Source: Acidimicrobiia bacterium (GTDB lineage: Bacteria; Actinomycetota; Acidimicrobiia; Acidimicrobiales; Ilumatobacteraceae). Taken from it: a stretch of DNA of 5,078 nucleotides. Positions 4,992 through 5,078 of this stretch are shown here, piece after piece. A model generated the notes under the pieces. The model did no database searches. It was given only the letters and a program-made list of their open reading frames with translations, and was not told the origin of the DNA. The position numbers and the translations under genes were made by a program. The DNA lies in NCBI GenBank assembly GCA_030425785.1, contig JAUHYJ010000321.1, positions 1 through 5,078 on the forward strand, given 5' to 3'. Each line of letters opens with the position of its first letter. The stretch's first letter is position 1.

Positions 4992-5078
4992 GTGCCCGTG
5001 CCGACCCCCGTCGCCCAGCTCGCCCGCGGGTTCGCCATGGGTGCTGCCGACATCGTGCCCGGGGTCTCGGGCGGCACG
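4992..5078 (+). CDS. DUF368 membrane protein, N-terminal fragment (polyprenyl-phosphate transporter family)
   Basis: Only the first 29 codons lie in the window, with GTG at 4992 as the likely start. The segment GFAMGAADIVPGVSGGT (residues 13-29) is the hallmark N-terminal motif of DUF368 proteins, which are multi-pass membrane proteins. Members of this family (PopT type) have been shown to recycle undecaprenyl phosphate across the cytoplasmic membrane for cell-envelope synthesis; applying that role here is by family only. The gene diverges from the cyclase-family gene. The rest runs off the right edge, so completeness and helix count cannot be judged. Confidence 0.82.
   Translation, partial: MPVPTPVAQLARGFAMGAADIVPGVSGGT

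Noticed and set aside
4706..5077. Minus-strand open frame of 123 codons overlapping the cyclase N-terminus and the DUF368 start
   Set aside because: It is antisense to the diagnostic DUF368 motif and out of frame with the cyclase-family gene; no family features of its own.

Overview
This is a high-GC window (roughly two thirds G+C, strong G/C preference at third codon positions) from an actinobacterium. The gene style and the apparent leaderless starts would suit a marine or soil Acidimicrobiia such as an Ilumatobacter relative, but that placement is inference and no marker gene is present to fix it.

Layout, left to right. Positions 1-1183 (minus strand) hold the first 394 codons of a MalF-type permease, cut by the window edge. 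A 149-base gap with two adjacent stem-loops separates it from malE (1333-2700, minus), a lipoprotein maltose/maltodextrin-type binding protein with a long Pro-Ala-Glu-Glu repeat linker. A 138-base divergent promoter region (2701-2838) follows, with a large dyad-symmetric element centred at 2794/2795. It is shared with a LacI/GalR-family regulator on the plus strand (2839-3855). Next come a small SnoaL/NTF2-like protein (3900-4247, plus), a convergent cyclase/kynurenine-formamidase-like protein (4264-4917, minus) and, diverging from the last, the first 29 codons of a DUF368 membrane protein (4992 to the right edge, plus).

How the genes fit together. malE, malF and presumably further transporter genes beyond the left edge form a sugar ABC importer operon. 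The divergently encoded LacI-type protein is the obvious local regulator. A perfect 12-bp palindrome lies between the inferred -35 and -10 of malE, where a bound repressor would block transcription. The two intercistronic stem-loops offer a way to make more binding protein than permease. The three genes on the right have no visible link to sugar uptake.

Most notable: the tandem malE-malF stem-loops; the operator-like superpalindrome; a LacI-family protein without the usual hinge helix and its DNA-intercalating leucine; a cyclase-family protein with two altered residues in the metal-site motif; and -10-like hexamers 6-7 bases before the starts of four genes. I did not find an undescribed multi-gene system: the gene content is conventional and the interest lies in regulatory and sequence detail.
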